From Phyllobacterium zundukense (GTDB lineage: Bacteria; Pseudomonadota; Alphaproteobacteria; Rhizobiales; Rhizobiaceae), in contig NZ_CP104973.1 in assembly GCF_025452195.1 (NCBI RefSeq), positions 1,967,001 to 2,031,000 of the forward strand: DNA of 64,000 nt, written 5' to 3'. Positions 40,117 to 49,259 of the stretch are shown in pieces. The translations under genes and the position numbers were made by a program. Below the pieces are notes generated by a model. That model searched no databases, had not been told where the DNA came from, and worked only from the letters and a program-made list of their open reading frames with translations. Numbering within the stretch: position 1 is the stretch's first letter; each line of letters opens with the position of its first letter.

Positions 40117-41283
40117 ATGACCCAGCTTTTCTCCAAATGGAACTATCCGACCACTGTGCGTTTTGGCGCGGGACGCATCAAGGAATTGCCGGAGGTTCTG
40201 GAAGCGACGGGGATCAAGACCCCGCTTTTCGTCACCGATCCCGGCCTCGCCAAGCTGCCGGTGGTGGCGAGTACGTTGAAAATCCTCGACGATGCCAAAG
40301 TGCCGTACGGCGTGTTCTCTGAAGTAAAGCCCAATCCCGTCGAGTCGAATTTAACGGCTGGTATTGCGGTCTTCAAAAAGGGCAAGCACGATGGCGTCAT
40401 CGCTTTCGGCGGTGGTTCGGCACTCGATCTTGGCAAGCTGATCGCGTTCCAGGCGGGTCAGAAGCGCCCGGTATGGGATTTCGAGGATGTCGGTGACTGG
40501 TGGACCCGAGCCAATAGCGACGCGATCGCGCCAATCATCGCCGTGCCGACAACGGCCGGAACGGGTTCTGAGGTTGGCCGCGCCGGAGTCATCACCAATG
40601 AGGAAACCCACACGAAGAAGGTGATCTTTCATCCGAAACTCTTGCCGGCGATTGTCATCGCCGATCCGGAGCTTTCAGTCGGCATGCCAGGTTTCATAAC
40701 GGCAGGTACGGGAATGGATGCTCTGGCGCATTGCCTGGAAGCCTATTGCGCGCCTGGTTATCATCCGATGGCCGACGGCATTGCTGTGGAGGGTGTCCGA
40801 CTTGTGTTCGAGAACCTGCCGAAAGCCTATGCCAATGGCAAGGATCTGACGGCGCGGGCGCATATGATGAGTGCAGCCGCCATGGGCGCCACCGCGTTTC
40901 AGAAGGGTCTTGGCGCGATCCATTCCTTGTCGCATCCGATCGGCGCGATCTATGACACGCATCACGGCATGACCAATGCGGTGTTCATGCCTTATGTGCT
41001 GGCTTTCAACCGTGATGCGGTGGAGGAGCGTATCGCGAGACTTGCCAGCTATATCGGCATCAAGGGCGGTTTCGACGGTTTCGCCAAGGCCGTGCTCAAG
41101 CTGCGCAAGGAATTGAAGGTGCCGCATACGCTGCCCGGGCTGATCACCGACCTCGACATGACCAAGAAGCAGAAAGAATTGATTGCTGACATGGCCATCG
41201 TTGACCCGACCGCTGGCGGCAATCCGGTGAAACTGACCAAGAAAGCAGCACTGAAGCTGCTGGACGAGGCGATTGCGGGGTAG
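40117..41283 (+). CDS. Iron-containing alcohol dehydrogenase
   Basis: The 388-aa group III dehydrogenase shows GGGSALDLGKLIAF for NAD binding, VPTTAGTGSEVG, the metal ligands in GMDALAHCLEAYCAPGYHPM (D and H), and the downstream His residues in GAIHSLSHPIGAIYDTHHGM. ATG 40117 begins MTQLFSKWNYPTTVRFGAG, the family N-terminus; longer open frame upstream is repeat DNA. It follows the aldehyde dehydrogenase gene after a palindromic repeat. It likely oxidises the alcohol of an amino alcohol or gamma-glutamyl amino alcohol. That needs testing as the substrate cannot be seen. Confidence 0.93.
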   Translation: MTQLFSKWNYPTTVRFGAGRIKELPEVLEATGIKTPLFVTDPGLAKLPVVASTLKILDDAKVPYGVFSEVKPNPVESNLTAGIAVFKKGKHDGVIAFGGGSALDLGKLIAFQAGQKRPVWDFEDVGDWWTRANSDAIAPIIAVPTTAGTGSEVGRAGVITNEETHTKKVIFHPKLLPAIVIADPELSVGMPGFITAGTGMDALAHCLEAYCAPGYHPMADGIAVEGVRLVFENLPKAYANGKDLTARAHMMSAAAMGATAFQKGLGAIHSLSHPIGAIYDTHHGMTNAVFMPYVLAFNRDAVEERIARLASYIGIKGGFDGFAKAVLKLRKELKVPHTLPGLITDLDMTKKQKELIADMAIVDPTAGGNPVKLTKKAALKLLDEAIAG

Positions 41284-41372
41284 TCACTCCGGCGCACGAT
41301 CAGGATTTCAAAAAGCGCAATTGTGTGGTATTTTCTTACTAATCCTCGATCGATCGATGAACGGTAAGAACC

Positions 41373-41585
41373 ATGTCGGACACAGCAAGGCTTTCGGAAA
41401 AATTTCAGATATCGATCCCCAAGGCCGTGCGCGCCGCTCACCAATGGAAGGCAGGCCAGGAGTTTGCCTTCATTCCCAAGGGCACGGGGGTCCTGCTTGT
41501 CCCTGTGCCAAAACCTGACGAACTCGCCGGAATTGCCAAAGGGGCCGAAGCAACGGACTATCGTGATCGCAAAGATCGCTTCTGA
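41373..41585 (+). CDS. AbrB/MazE-type antitoxin
   Basis: The 70-aa protein has an N-terminal swapped-hairpin DNA-binding motif (LSEKFQISIPKAVRAAHQWK, then AGQEFAFIPKGTGVLLVPV), in which the IPKAVR segment is characteristic of AbrB antitoxins. The C-terminal part (PDELAGIAKGAEATDYRDRK) would bind the toxin. The stop overlaps the toxin start by one base (TGATG), so synthesis is coupled. This is the only one of four toxin-antitoxin modules here with both frames whole. Confidence 0.9.
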   Translation: MSDTARLSEKFQISIPKAVRAAHQWKAGQEFAFIPKGTGVLLVPVPKPDELAGIAKGAEATDYRDRKDRF

Positions 41586-41971
41586 TGCTGGTCATCGATA
41601 CGTCCGCCTGGATCGAATGGCTCATCTTCTCTCCTACCGGCGAGGCTGTCGGACGTCTCATACCGCCACGTGAAGGCTGGCTCGTGCCGACAATCGTTCA
41701 GCTTGAGCTGGCAAAATGGCTTGCTCGCGAGGTCGGAGGCGATAAGTCGGATCAGGTTATTGCTTTCACACAGACATGTGTTGTCGCGCCGCTTGAGACC
41801 TCCATTGCCCTTTTGGCTGCAGAGCTCTGCGTAAAGCACAAACTCGCGACTGCTGACGCAATCGTCTATGCGACCGCACTGGAATACGGAGCGAAGCTCT
41901 TGACCTGCGATGCACATTTCGAGGGTTTACCGGAAGTCAACTTTGTCGCGAAAAACAAAGCCGAAACCTGA
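41585..41971 (+). CDS. vapC: PIN-domain toxin (VapC)
   Basis: The 128-aa nuclease has the PIN acidic residues: D in MLVIDTSAWIEWL, E in TIVQLELAKWL, D in LATADAIVYATAL and the terminal LTCDAHFEGLP. VapC toxins cut initiator tRNA or rRNA. It partners with the preceding AbrB-type antitoxin and overlaps it by one base. The module sits between the alcohol dehydrogenase gene and the convergent ABC importer; it has no visible link to either. Confidence 0.92.
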   Translation: MLVIDTSAWIEWLIFSPTGEAVGRLIPPREGWLVPTIVQLELAKWLAREVGGDKSDQVIAFTQTCVVAPLETSIALLAAELCVKHKLATADAIVYATALEYGAKLLTCDAHFEGLPEVNFVAKNKAET

Positions 41972-41981
41972 CAAATGGCGT

Positions 41982-43049
41982 TTAGTGCCCCAGAACCAGC
42001 AGGTCCTTCGCGGCGAGGCTAACCTTGACGTTCTCGCCGGGCGATGGCGGCGGGGCGCTCGGATTGTTGAACGTATCGAACGACACGGTGTTTTCACCCA
42101 ACGAGGCCCGGATGCGGATGACCGAGCCGAGAAAATGTACGCTGTTGATCTTGCCGTCGAGCGTCGTTTCGCGCTTGTCGGTCGCTTCGCCAAGGCTGAC
42201 AGCCTCCGGGCGAACCGCGAGCGAAATCTTGTCGCCGGTCTTGTGGCCGTTAAGGCGTGTCCGGTCGATTGCAATGTCTTTGCCATCAACGGTGATCATG
42301 CCTGAGCCTGCATCGCGAACCACGGCGTCGAGCGTATTGAGTGTACCTACGAATGAGGCCACGAAACGCGAAGCGGGTTGATTGTAAATCTCGAAAGGGG
42401 CACCAACCTGCTCGGCATTGCCCTCATACATCACGACGATGCGGTCGGATATCGACAGAGCCTCTTCCTGGTCGTGGGTGACGAAGATCGTCGTGATGCC
42501 AAGCTTTCGCTGGATCGCCCGGATTTCTTCGCGCAACGATACGCGGATCTTCGCATCGAGCGCCGAGAGCGGCTCATCGAGCAGCAGCACTTGCGGCTTT
42601 GTGGCGAGTGCGCGCGCTAGCGCCACGCGCTGTTGCTGACCGCCAGAAAGCTGGTATGGATAACGCTCCGCAAGATGGTCCAGTTTGATCAGTGACAGCA
42701 TCTCATGCACCGTCGCGTCGATTTCCGCCTGGGGTTTCTTCGCAACTTTGAGCCCGAACGCGACGTTCTGCGCGACGGTCATGTTGGGAAACAGCGCGTA
42801 TGCCTGGAAAACCATGCCGATGTTGCGCTGGTTCGGCTTGAGATTGACAACATTCTTGCCACCGATGCTGATCACGCCGGAAGTCGGCGTTTCAAAGCCG
42901 GCAACCATGCGCAGGACAGTCGTTTTCCCGCAACCACTAGGTCCGAGGAAGGAGATGAACTCGCCCTTCTCGATGTCCAGATTGAAATCATGAACTACGG
43001 TGGTGGCGCCGAAGCTCTTTTTCAAATGGCTGATGGTTAAGAATGACAT
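41982..43049 (-). CDS. ABC importer ATPase (polyamine/Fe3+/phosphonate type)
   Basis: The 355-aa ATPase has Walker A GPSGCGKTTVLR, Q-loop MVFQAYALFPNMT, signature YQLSGGQQQRVALARAL, Walker B VLLLDEPLSALDA and H-loop FVTHDQEEA. A C-terminal TOBE domain (about 275-350; LAVRPEAVSLGEA) is typical of PotA/AfuC/ThiQ-like importers. ATG 43049 (MSFLTISHLKKSFG) is the family start; 26 earlier codons overlap the upstream permease gene. It is the last gene of a minus-strand operon: binding protein, two permeases, ATPase. Confidence 0.93.
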   Translation of the reverse strand: MSFLTISHLKKSFGATTVVHDFNLDIEKGEFISFLGPSGCGKTTVLRMVAGFETPTSGVISIGGKNVVNLKPNQRNIGMVFQAYALFPNMTVAQNVAFGLKVAKKPQAEIDATVHEMLSLIKLDHLAERYPYQLSGGQQQRVALARALATKPQVLLLDEPLSALDAKIRVSLREEIRAIQRKLGITTIFVTHDQEEALSISDRIVVMYEGNAEQVGAPFEIYNQPASRFVASFVGTLNTLDAVVRDAGSGMITVDGKDIAIDRTRLNGHKTGDKISLAVRPEAVSLGEATDKRETTLDGKINSVHFLGSVIRIRASLGENTVSFDTFNNPSAPPPSPGENVKVSLAAKDLLVLGH

Positions 43050-43063
43050 TGTATGACTTCCGT

Positions 43064-43864
43064 TCAGCGCTTGGTCGCGGCAAGTGATTTGTTGAAGCGG
43101 GTAACGACCTGGATCAGGCCCATGCAAATCCAGGTAATGGCGAAGGCGATAACGGCAAGAGCCGCAGGTTCGTAGGCGCGATTCGCCCCGATAAGCTGCA
43201 GGAACGGACCGAATGCCGGCCTGTTAAGCAGAGCAGCCATGGTAAACTCGCCAATGACGATCGCGAATGTCAGGAATGCGCCGGAGAGCACTGCGACCAG
43301 GACATTGGGAAGGATGATGTTGGCCATGATTGTGATGCGGCTCGCACCAAGGCTTTCAGCTGCTTCCGTCAAGGTCCTGATATCGATCGACCCGAGACCG
43401 GTGTCGACCGCCCGGTACATGTAAGGCAGTGCCAGCATCGTATAACCGAAGGCGAGCAGGATATTCGTTCCCATGGCTGAACCGGTCAACGGCAGGAACG
43501 AAGCGGTGTTGTAAAGGCGGATATAGCCAAAAACGACGACGATGGCTGGAATGACCAGCGGAAGTAGGGTGATGAATTCAAGAACGGGACGCCATGCCGG
43601 CAAGCGCAGACGCACCCAGTAGGCGGTTGGTACGACCAGAACGATGCCGATGATGATGGTCGCTATCGCCATGACAATCGAATAGCCGAACGTCTGCTGG
43701 AAACGCGCATCGCTGAGGATCACCCAGTAGGCATCAAGGGAATAGGTACCGCGCCGCATGCGCAAGGAGAATTCAAGCGTGCCGAGCAGGGGTACGACAA
43801 AATAGATGACGCCGAAGGCGAGTGCGAGCCAGGACCAGATTCGATTCGGTTTCATTTTAGCCAC
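43064..43864 (-). CDS. ABC importer permease (PotC-like)
   Basis: The 266-aa protein has six membrane helices and the EAA loop AESLGASRITIMANIILPNV (about 190-210) that contacts the ATPase. An N-terminal WSWLALAFGVIYFVVPLLG helix begins the chain. Its start overlaps the preceding permease gene by 13 nt. It pairs with that gene to form the channel for a polyamine-, iron- or phosphonate-like cargo. Confidence 0.9.
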   Translation of the reverse strand: MAKMKPNRIWSWLALAFGVIYFVVPLLGTLEFSLRMRRGTYSLDAYWVILSDARFQQTFGYSIVMAIATIIIGIVLVVPTAYWVRLRLPAWRPVLEFITLLPLVIPAIVVVFGYIRLYNTASFLPLTGSAMGTNILLAFGYTMLALPYMYRAVDTGLGSIDIRTLTEAAESLGASRITIMANIILPNVLVAVLSGAFLTFAIVIGEFTMAALLNRPAFGPFLQLIGANRAYEPAALAVIAFAITWICMGLIQVVTRFNKSLAATKR

Positions 43865-44757
43865 TTCTCGCTGCGGGCGCGCATCCAGATATAGATCGCA
43901 TTGGAAACGCCGGTAATGACGATCATGCCGAAGGCAAGTGCATAGCCGAGATGTGGATCCTGCAGCACATCACCGCGGATTTGCGCGAAGAGTACGATGG
44001 GGACGATGCTGAGAGACGATCCTGTCAGCGCGTAGGCCGTTGCGATGGCACCGAAGGAATTTGCAAAAAGCAAAAGGATCGTTCCGAGCAAAGCCGGCCA
44101 CAGGATCGGGAAGGCGACCATGCGCCAATATTGCGGGCCGGTTGCGCCGAGAATAAGTGCTGCCTCTTTCCATTCCCGCTTGAGCCCATCGAGCGCTGGC
44201 GTGATGATCAGGATCATCAAGGGAATCTGGAAGTAGAGATATGTGATCGTCAGGCCCCAGAAGCTCAGAAGATTGAAGCCGTGGGCGTAAAGGTTGAAGC
44301 CGAACACATTGAACAGGAACGAGGTGACGAGCCCGGTTCGTCCAAGGGTTGCAAGGAAGGCAAAAGCCAAAGGAACGCCGGCAAAGTTTGATGCCACGCC
44401 GGAAAACGTCATCAACGGCGAACGGATCCAACCCGGAAGTCCACCCAGCGTGATTGCGGCCGCGATGCAAAAGCCGATCAATGCACCGAGCAGCGCCGAG
44501 GCGAGCGAAATCTTGATCGATATCCAGTAGGCGTCCATGATGGACGGCTGGAAGAGATTGGCGATGTTGGCGAGGGTCAGGTTACCCTCGTTGTCTTGAA
44601 ACGCGCCTGCGACGAGATAGATCGTTGGCCAGATCAAAAACAACACGGCGAAGATGATGAAAGGCATAACGCCAAGCCAGTCGAGCGACATGCGTTTGCG
44701 CTCGGTTGCCGGGACGGGGACCGGAGGCAATGCGCCGGGTTCTGAAATCGCACTCAT
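43852..44757 (-). CDS. ABC importer permease (PotB-like)
   Basis: The 301-aa protein has a cytoplasmic N-terminus (about 25 residues), six or more helices starting with GVMPFIIFAVLFLIWPTIYL, and the EAA loop EAALILGATGPQYWRMVAFP near residue 200. I place the start at ATG 44757 (MSAISEPGALPPV); upstream open frame adds 27 residues with no family likeness. A hairpin separates it from the binding-protein gene. It overlaps the second permease gene by 13 nt. Confidence 0.88.
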   Translation of the reverse strand: MSAISEPGALPPVPVPATERKRMSLDWLGVMPFIIFAVLFLIWPTIYLVAGAFQDNEGNLTLANIANLFQPSIMDAYWISIKISLASALLGALIGFCIAAAITLGGLPGWIRSPLMTFSGVASNFAGVPLAFAFLATLGRTGLVTSFLFNVFGFNLYAHGFNLLSFWGLTITYLYFQIPLMILIITPALDGLKREWKEAALILGATGPQYWRMVAFPILWPALLGTILLLFANSFGAIATAYALTGSSLSIVPIVLFAQIRGDVLQDPHLGYALAFGMIVITGVSNAIYIWMRARSEKWLK

Positions 44758-44886
44758 CGTTTCGTTACCGCATTCTGGGGTAAGATATAGCTGCCGCCGG
44801 CAAACTGCCAGGCAATCAATCCGGAAGCGGCTTGTCACGTCACGTCTTAAATTCTATTGCGCGCAATGCGCCTTTGACAGAACCAA

Positions 44887-44912
44887 ATCCCCGCGGCGCG
44901 CGCCACGGGGAT
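44887..44912 (-). terminator. Hairpin between binding-protein and permease genes
   Basis: ATCCCCG and CGGGGAT with GC-rich interior form a strong stem 16 bases after the binding-protein stop (minus strand). No clear T run follows. Such hairpins often attenuate or protect the upstream mRNA so that binding protein exceeds permease. Confidence 0.5.
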
Positions 44913-44927
44913 CCGACCGATCAGAAT

Positions 44928-46031
44928 TTACTTGACGTTGGCGCCAACAACCTTGTCCCAATCCTTGGTGATGACTTCCTTGGCGGCTGCCTGTTCATCG
45001 AGGGTCGGGAAGATCGCCTTTTCATAGGCTGCTGCAGGAGGCAGCTTGTCGAGCAATTCCTTCGGGATCTTGTTGTTTTTGGCAAGATCGTTGAAGCGGA
45101 TCGGGTGGCAATAACCCTTGAGCCAGGTTAACTGACCTTCATCCGAATAAAGATACTCCATCCAGAGCTTTGCAGCATTTGGATGCGGTGCAAAAGCACT
45201 GATTGCCTGAACGTAGACACCGGCGACAACGCCGGATGCTGGCACGATAACCTCAACCGGAGGATTACCCTTCAGCGTGTCGCGGCCCGAAAGTGCGTTG
45301 TAATCCCAATTGATTATGATCGGGGTTGCGCCCTGGGCAAGCGTACCGGATTTGCCAATGACCGGAACGAAATTGCCGGCCTTGTTCATGTCGGCAAAGT
45401 ACTTCAGGCCGGCAGTACCGGCATCGGCGCCAGCCTTGGCGCCGGTCGACGCACCGGCAGCCGCAACGGCAAGAATCGCCTGGTTGGACGCGCGAGGATC
45501 ACCTGCGAGCGCAACGCTGTTTGCATATTCCGGCTTGAGCAGGTCAGCCCAATCCTTCGGTACTGTCTTGACGATATCGGTGTTTACCTGGAACGAAAGA
45601 ACACCATAATAGTCGCCATACCAATGACCGTCGGCATCCTTGACGTTGTCCGGGATCGAGTCCCAGGTCGATACCTTGTAAGGCATCGTCAGGCCGTCTT
45701 TCTTGGCCGATGGACCGAAAGCAAAGCCAACATCGATAACGTCAGGCGCCTGTGGGCCCTTGTTGTCCTTGTTTGCCTTGATTGCTTCGATCTCGTCGCC
45801 AGAACCGGCATCAGGATTGAGTTCGTTTACTTCAAGGCCGTACTTGGCTTTGAAACCAGCTACGACATCGCCGTAAGCGCACCAGTCATGTGGCAGCGCG
45901 ATCGTTGTCAGTGAGCCCTCTTTCTTTGCCGCGGCTACCAGCTCGGCCGGTGCGTCGGCGAATGAAATTGTCGTGCTCGCGAACAGCACAGCTGTCGACA
46001 ATGCGAGCAAGCGTTTTGAATAACCAACCAT
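44928..46031 (-). CDS. ABC importer periplasmic binding protein (SBP family 1, PotD/AfuA-like)
   Basis: The 367-aa precursor has a signal peptide (KRLLALSTAVLFASTTISFA, cleaved about residue 25). The mature protein starts DAPAELVAAAKKEGSLTTIA with an ALPHDWCAYG loop, and has PDVIDVGFAFGP and GVLSFQVNTDIV, as in spermidine/putrescine-, iron- and 2-aminoethylphosphonate-type binding proteins. Cargo cannot be fixed. ATG 46031 is preceded by AGGGG; an earlier ATG (46085) would bury the signal. The ABC locus lies next to the amine catabolic set but on the opposite strand. Confidence 0.87.
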   Translation of the reverse strand: MVGYSKRLLALSTAVLFASTTISFADAPAELVAAAKKEGSLTTIALPHDWCAYGDVVAGFKAKYGLEVNELNPDAGSGDEIEAIKANKDNKGPQAPDVIDVGFAFGPSAKKDGLTMPYKVSTWDSIPDNVKDADGHWYGDYYGVLSFQVNTDIVKTVPKDWADLLKPEYANSVALAGDPRASNQAILAVAAAGASTGAKAGADAGTAGLKYFADMNKAGNFVPVIGKSGTLAQGATPIIINWDYNALSGRDTLKGNPPVEVIVPASGVVAGVYVQAISAFAPHPNAAKLWMEYLYSDEGQLTWLKGYCHPIRFNDLAKNNKIPKELLDKLPPAAAYEKAIFPTLDEQAAAKEVITKDWDKVVGANVK

Positions 46032-46409
46032 TTTGAAAACCCCTATTGAGCGATACGTCATTGGCTCTGTTTCGACGTTCAGCAACCCCGATATAGGTGT
46101 CCCGTGTCAGTTGAATGACAGACCCGTGACGTGCTGATGAACAGACTTTTTCTGAGCAGTAAGGTCAAGTGAACCACTTTTTTGGCGGCTTAGCAATTCA
46201 ACCAAATGGTAAATCTGCGGCGAGTGAGATGGTTGCAGTCATTAGCCCAATAACGACAAAAACAGAGTTGGCCGCGGCAGCCTCGTGCATAATATCTGTC
46301 GCATTTTTCTAACTGCGACATTGCCGCCCGGGAAGGCCGGGCATCGAGCAATCAGACAGAGATTAGGGGGCTAAGCATTTTCAGCGCAGAATCAAGCGGC
46401 CGTCAATCC
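46032..46409. other. Intergenic region upstream of the ABC operon
   Basis: About 380 bases holding the ABC operon promoter and the end of the EmrB transcript. A GC-rich hairpin at 46326-46342 (GCCCGG-GAAGG-CCGGGC) could help end the emrB transcript. AT-richer part around 46190-46310. No gene or known RNA recognised. Confidence 0.4.
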
Positions 46410-47999
46410 TCAGTGACCGCCGCCACCGCCTCCAGCTGGCGCGCCCGGCTTGCGCATCATCACGGCGAAGACCGCGAGCGAAGCAAACAATATTGTCAGG
46501 ATATAGAAGACATCCATGAACGAGAGCAGCGATGCCTGCAGGTGGACCATGCCGGAAATTTTGCTGAGCGCGGTTGTCGGTCCATCGAGGCCATGCGCTG
46601 TGAAGTTATTGCTCATCGTTCTCATCAGGTCTTCTGCTTCCGGATTGCCCCAATTCACGCTTTCAGAAAGACGGGCATAGTGCATGGCGCCGCGGTCGGT
46701 CAAAACCTGGTTGATGACTGCAAGACCTACGGCACCGCCGAGATTGCGCATCAAATTGAACAGGCCGGAAGCGTTCTTCAGACGGGCAGGGGGAAGGGTG
46801 CCGAGCGCAAGATTGTTGATGGGCACCATGCAGAGCATCAGTGACACGCCGCGGAAGATTTGCGGAATCAGCAGTTCATGGAAATCCCAGTCCGCAGTCA
46901 GATGCGTCATGGTCCAGGTGCCGGCGCCAAAGCCAAGGAAGCCGATCATGATCATGATGCGCGGATCCATACGGCCGGAGAGGAAGCCGGCTACCGGTGC
47001 TGTCAGGAACATGCACAGACCACTGACGAAGAGCGCTTCGCCGATCATCAAGGCGTCATAACCCCTGACCTGGCCAAGGTAGACAGGATAGACGTAGGTC
47101 AGGCCATAGAGGCCGATGCCGAGCACGAAAGAAAATGCCGAGCCGAAGGCAAAGTTGATGTTCTTGAATGCAAAGAGATCGACGATCGGCTGCTCCGCGG
47201 TAAAGGCGCGGTAGAAGAACGTGATGCCGCCGAAAACCATGACGATGGCGCAGTAGTACACGGCGTTATCCTGCAGCCAATCGTTACGCGGGCCTTCCTC
47301 AAGCACGTATTCGAGCGAGCCAAGGAAGGCTGCCATGGCGGCAAGACCCCACCAGTCGAATTTGTTGAGCAACGAACGGTCGCCCTTGTCGAAATCGATC
47401 AGGTTCCATGCGGCAATCGCCACGGCAATGCCGGGAATGACATTGACGAGGAAGAGCCAGTGCCAGGAGAAGGCGTTGCTCAGATAGCCGCCAACAGTCG
47501 GTCCGATGGTCGGGGCGAGCGTTGCCACGAGGCCGATCATCGGCGACACGATCGAGCGTTTCGATGGCGGGAAGATCGTGAACGCGGCAGCGAAAACGCT
47601 TGGAATCATGCCGCCGCCGATGAAGCCCTGAATGGCGCGGTAGACGATCATCTGGTCGATATTCGTTGCGGTGGCACAAAGAACGCTGGCGGCAGTGAAA
47701 CCAGCCGCCGAAACGGAAAAGAGGATGCGTGTCGAGACAAGCCGCCCGAGAAAACCGGATAGCGGGATCATGATGACTTCTGCGATCAGATACGACGTCT
47801 GAACCCACGAAATCTCGTCGGAACTTGCGCTCAAACCCGCCTGGATCTCGGCGAGCGATGCCGAGACAATCTGGATGTCGAGAATCGCCATGAACATGCC
47901 GAACACCATCGCCAGAAAGGCGATGGCTTTCTTCGGATCAATACGTTCGTCCGGAACAGCAGGTGCCCCTGGACCTCCGATAGTTGTGGCTTTCGACAT
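46410..47999 (-). CDS. emrB: MFS multidrug efflux protein, DHA2/EmrB family
   Basis: The 529-aa protein has 14 predicted helices. Family motifs include FMAILDIQIVSASLAEIQAG (motif D1), SYLIAEVIMIPLSGFLGRLV (motif A) and FIGGGMIPSVFAAAFTIFPP, then GPTVGGYLSNAFSWHWLFLV (motif C). A C-terminal Gly/His tail (AGGGGGGH) is present. It exports hydrophobic drugs or fatty acids together with a membrane-fusion protein encoded 26 nt upstream, and a divergent TetR gene with twin operators likely represses it. Confidence 0.94.
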   Translation of the reverse strand: MSKATTIGGPGAPAVPDERIDPKKAIAFLAMVFGMFMAILDIQIVSASLAEIQAGLSASSDEISWVQTSYLIAEVIMIPLSGFLGRLVSTRILFSVSAAGFTAASVLCATATNIDQMIVYRAIQGFIGGGMIPSVFAAAFTIFPPSKRSIVSPMIGLVATLAPTIGPTVGGYLSNAFSWHWLFLVNVIPGIAVAIAAWNLIDFDKGDRSLLNKFDWWGLAAMAAFLGSLEYVLEEGPRNDWLQDNAVYYCAIVMVFGGITFFYRAFTAEQPIVDLFAFKNINFAFGSAFSFVLGIGLYGLTYVYPVYLGQVRGYDALMIGEALFVSGLCMFLTAPVAGFLSGRMDPRIMIMIGFLGFGAGTWTMTHLTADWDFHELLIPQIFRGVSLMLCMVPINNLALGTLPPARLKNASGLFNLMRNLGGAVGLAVINQVLTDRGAMHYARLSESVNWGNPEAEDLMRTMSNNFTAHGLDGPTTALSKISGMVHLQASLLSFMDVFYILTILFASLAVFAVMMRKPGAPAGGGGGGH

Positions 48000-48025
48000 G
48001 ATCTTCGACCCATCAGGAGTTCGGA

Positions 48026-49219
48026 TTACTGCTTGGGTGTTGTCCGTGTGTCCACATCAACGACCACGCTCAGACCAGCCTGAAGTTTGCCGCTTGCCAG
48101 GGCATCGGCGGGCAGGGCAATACGAACTGGCACGCGCTGCACGACTTTGGTGAAGTTACCCGTGGCGTTTTCCGGCGGAAGCAGCGAGAAGACAGCGCCT
48201 GAAGCCGGGGCAATGGAAGCGACAGTGCCTTCGAACGTGTCACCGGACAGGGCATCAACCGTCACCTGGACTTTCTGGCCGACAACGATGTCGCGCAGCT
48301 GCGTTTCCTTGTAATTCGCGTCGATATAGAGCGCGTTTACAGGAACAAGAGCAGCGAGACGCTGGCCGGGGCTGACGAGATCGCCTGTCTTGGCGGCGAG
48401 ATTGCCAATAACCCCATCGACGGGAGCGCGGATAACGGTGAAGCCGAGATCGCGCGCTGCCTTGTCCTTGGCCAGCTCAAGCGAGCGGATGGAACCTTCG
48501 GCTTCCTTGTACTGCGCCTCGAGCACGCCGACATTGGCATCAGCGGCAGCGATCTGTGCATCGGCAGAGGCTATATTGGCCCTTGCCTGATCAAGAGCCG
48601 CTGTTGCATCATCAAGTTGCGACTGCGACGCGAAGCTTGTTGCATGGAGTTGTTTGGCGCGCACAGACCCTGCCTGCGCATTGGTCAATACGGCTTGCGC
48701 GTTGAGCTTGCCGGCCTGCGCCTGCTGCAGCGAAGCTTTGGCGGCAACGATCTGCGCATTGATGCGATCGAGTGAGAGCTTTTCCGTCGCGATCTGGGCC
48801 TCAGCCTGCTCTTCGGCGATCGTATAGTCGCCATTATCCAGCGTAACCAGCGGATCGCCAGCTTTCACGCGCTGATTGGCAACAACATCGATCCTGTCAA
48901 TATAGCCGGTGACTTTCGGAGCAATCGCCGTGATGTCACCCTGGATATATGCGTCATCGGTCGAAACCATGAAGCGGCCAGTGGTCCAGTATTCATAACC
49001 ATACCAGCCACCCGCGCCAATCGCTGCGACAACCAGTGTGGGCAATACGAAGCGCTTGGCCGAACGCTTGGGCTTTTCAGGCGCTTGCGCGGCAACTTCG
49101 GGCTGCGGTGCTTCTGTTACAGGAGCATCTGGCTTTGCTGGTGTTTCTGGTTTTGAAGCAGGAGCCGGGGCTGGAAACTGACGGATTTCAGCTTCATTCT
49201 TGGCGTTCGACGCGGACAT
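48026..49219 (-). CDS. emrA: Membrane-fusion protein, EmrA/HlyD family
   Basis: The 397-aa protein has an N-terminal cytoplasmic Pro/Ala/Lys region (about 1-50), one membrane helix (RFVLPTLVVAAIGAGGWYGY) and a biotinyl-lipoyl half domain (DDAYIQGDITAIAPKVTGYI, then VKAGDPLVTLD). A long coiled-coil hairpin (about 125-260) and a beta-barrel (FTVIRAPVDGVIGNLAAKTG, YIDANYKETQLRDI) follow. It links EmrB with an outer-membrane channel. GAAAGAGCC upstream is a moderate ribosome site. The first of two pump genes; the operator site begins 41 nt upstream. Confidence 0.93.
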   Translation of the reverse strand: MSASNAKNEAEIRQFPAPAPASKPETPAKPDAPVTEAPQPEVAAQAPEKPKRSAKRFVLPTLVVAAIGAGGWYGYEYWTTGRFMVSTDDAYIQGDITAIAPKVTGYIDRIDVVANQRVKAGDPLVTLDNGDYTIAEEQAEAQIATEKLSLDRINAQIVAAKASLQQAQAGKLNAQAVLTNAQAGSVRAKQLHATSFASQSQLDDATAALDQARANIASADAQIAAADANVGVLEAQYKEAEGSIRSLELAKDKAARDLGFTVIRAPVDGVIGNLAAKTGDLVSPGQRLAALVPVNALYIDANYKETQLRDIVVGQKVQVTVDALSGDTFEGTVASIAPASGAVFSLLPPENATGNFTKVVQRVPVRIALPADALASGKLQAGLSVVVDVDTRTTPKQ

Positions 49220-49259
49220 GTGAGGCTCTTTCTAAAGATGGGCACTCTGGAAAGTGATA

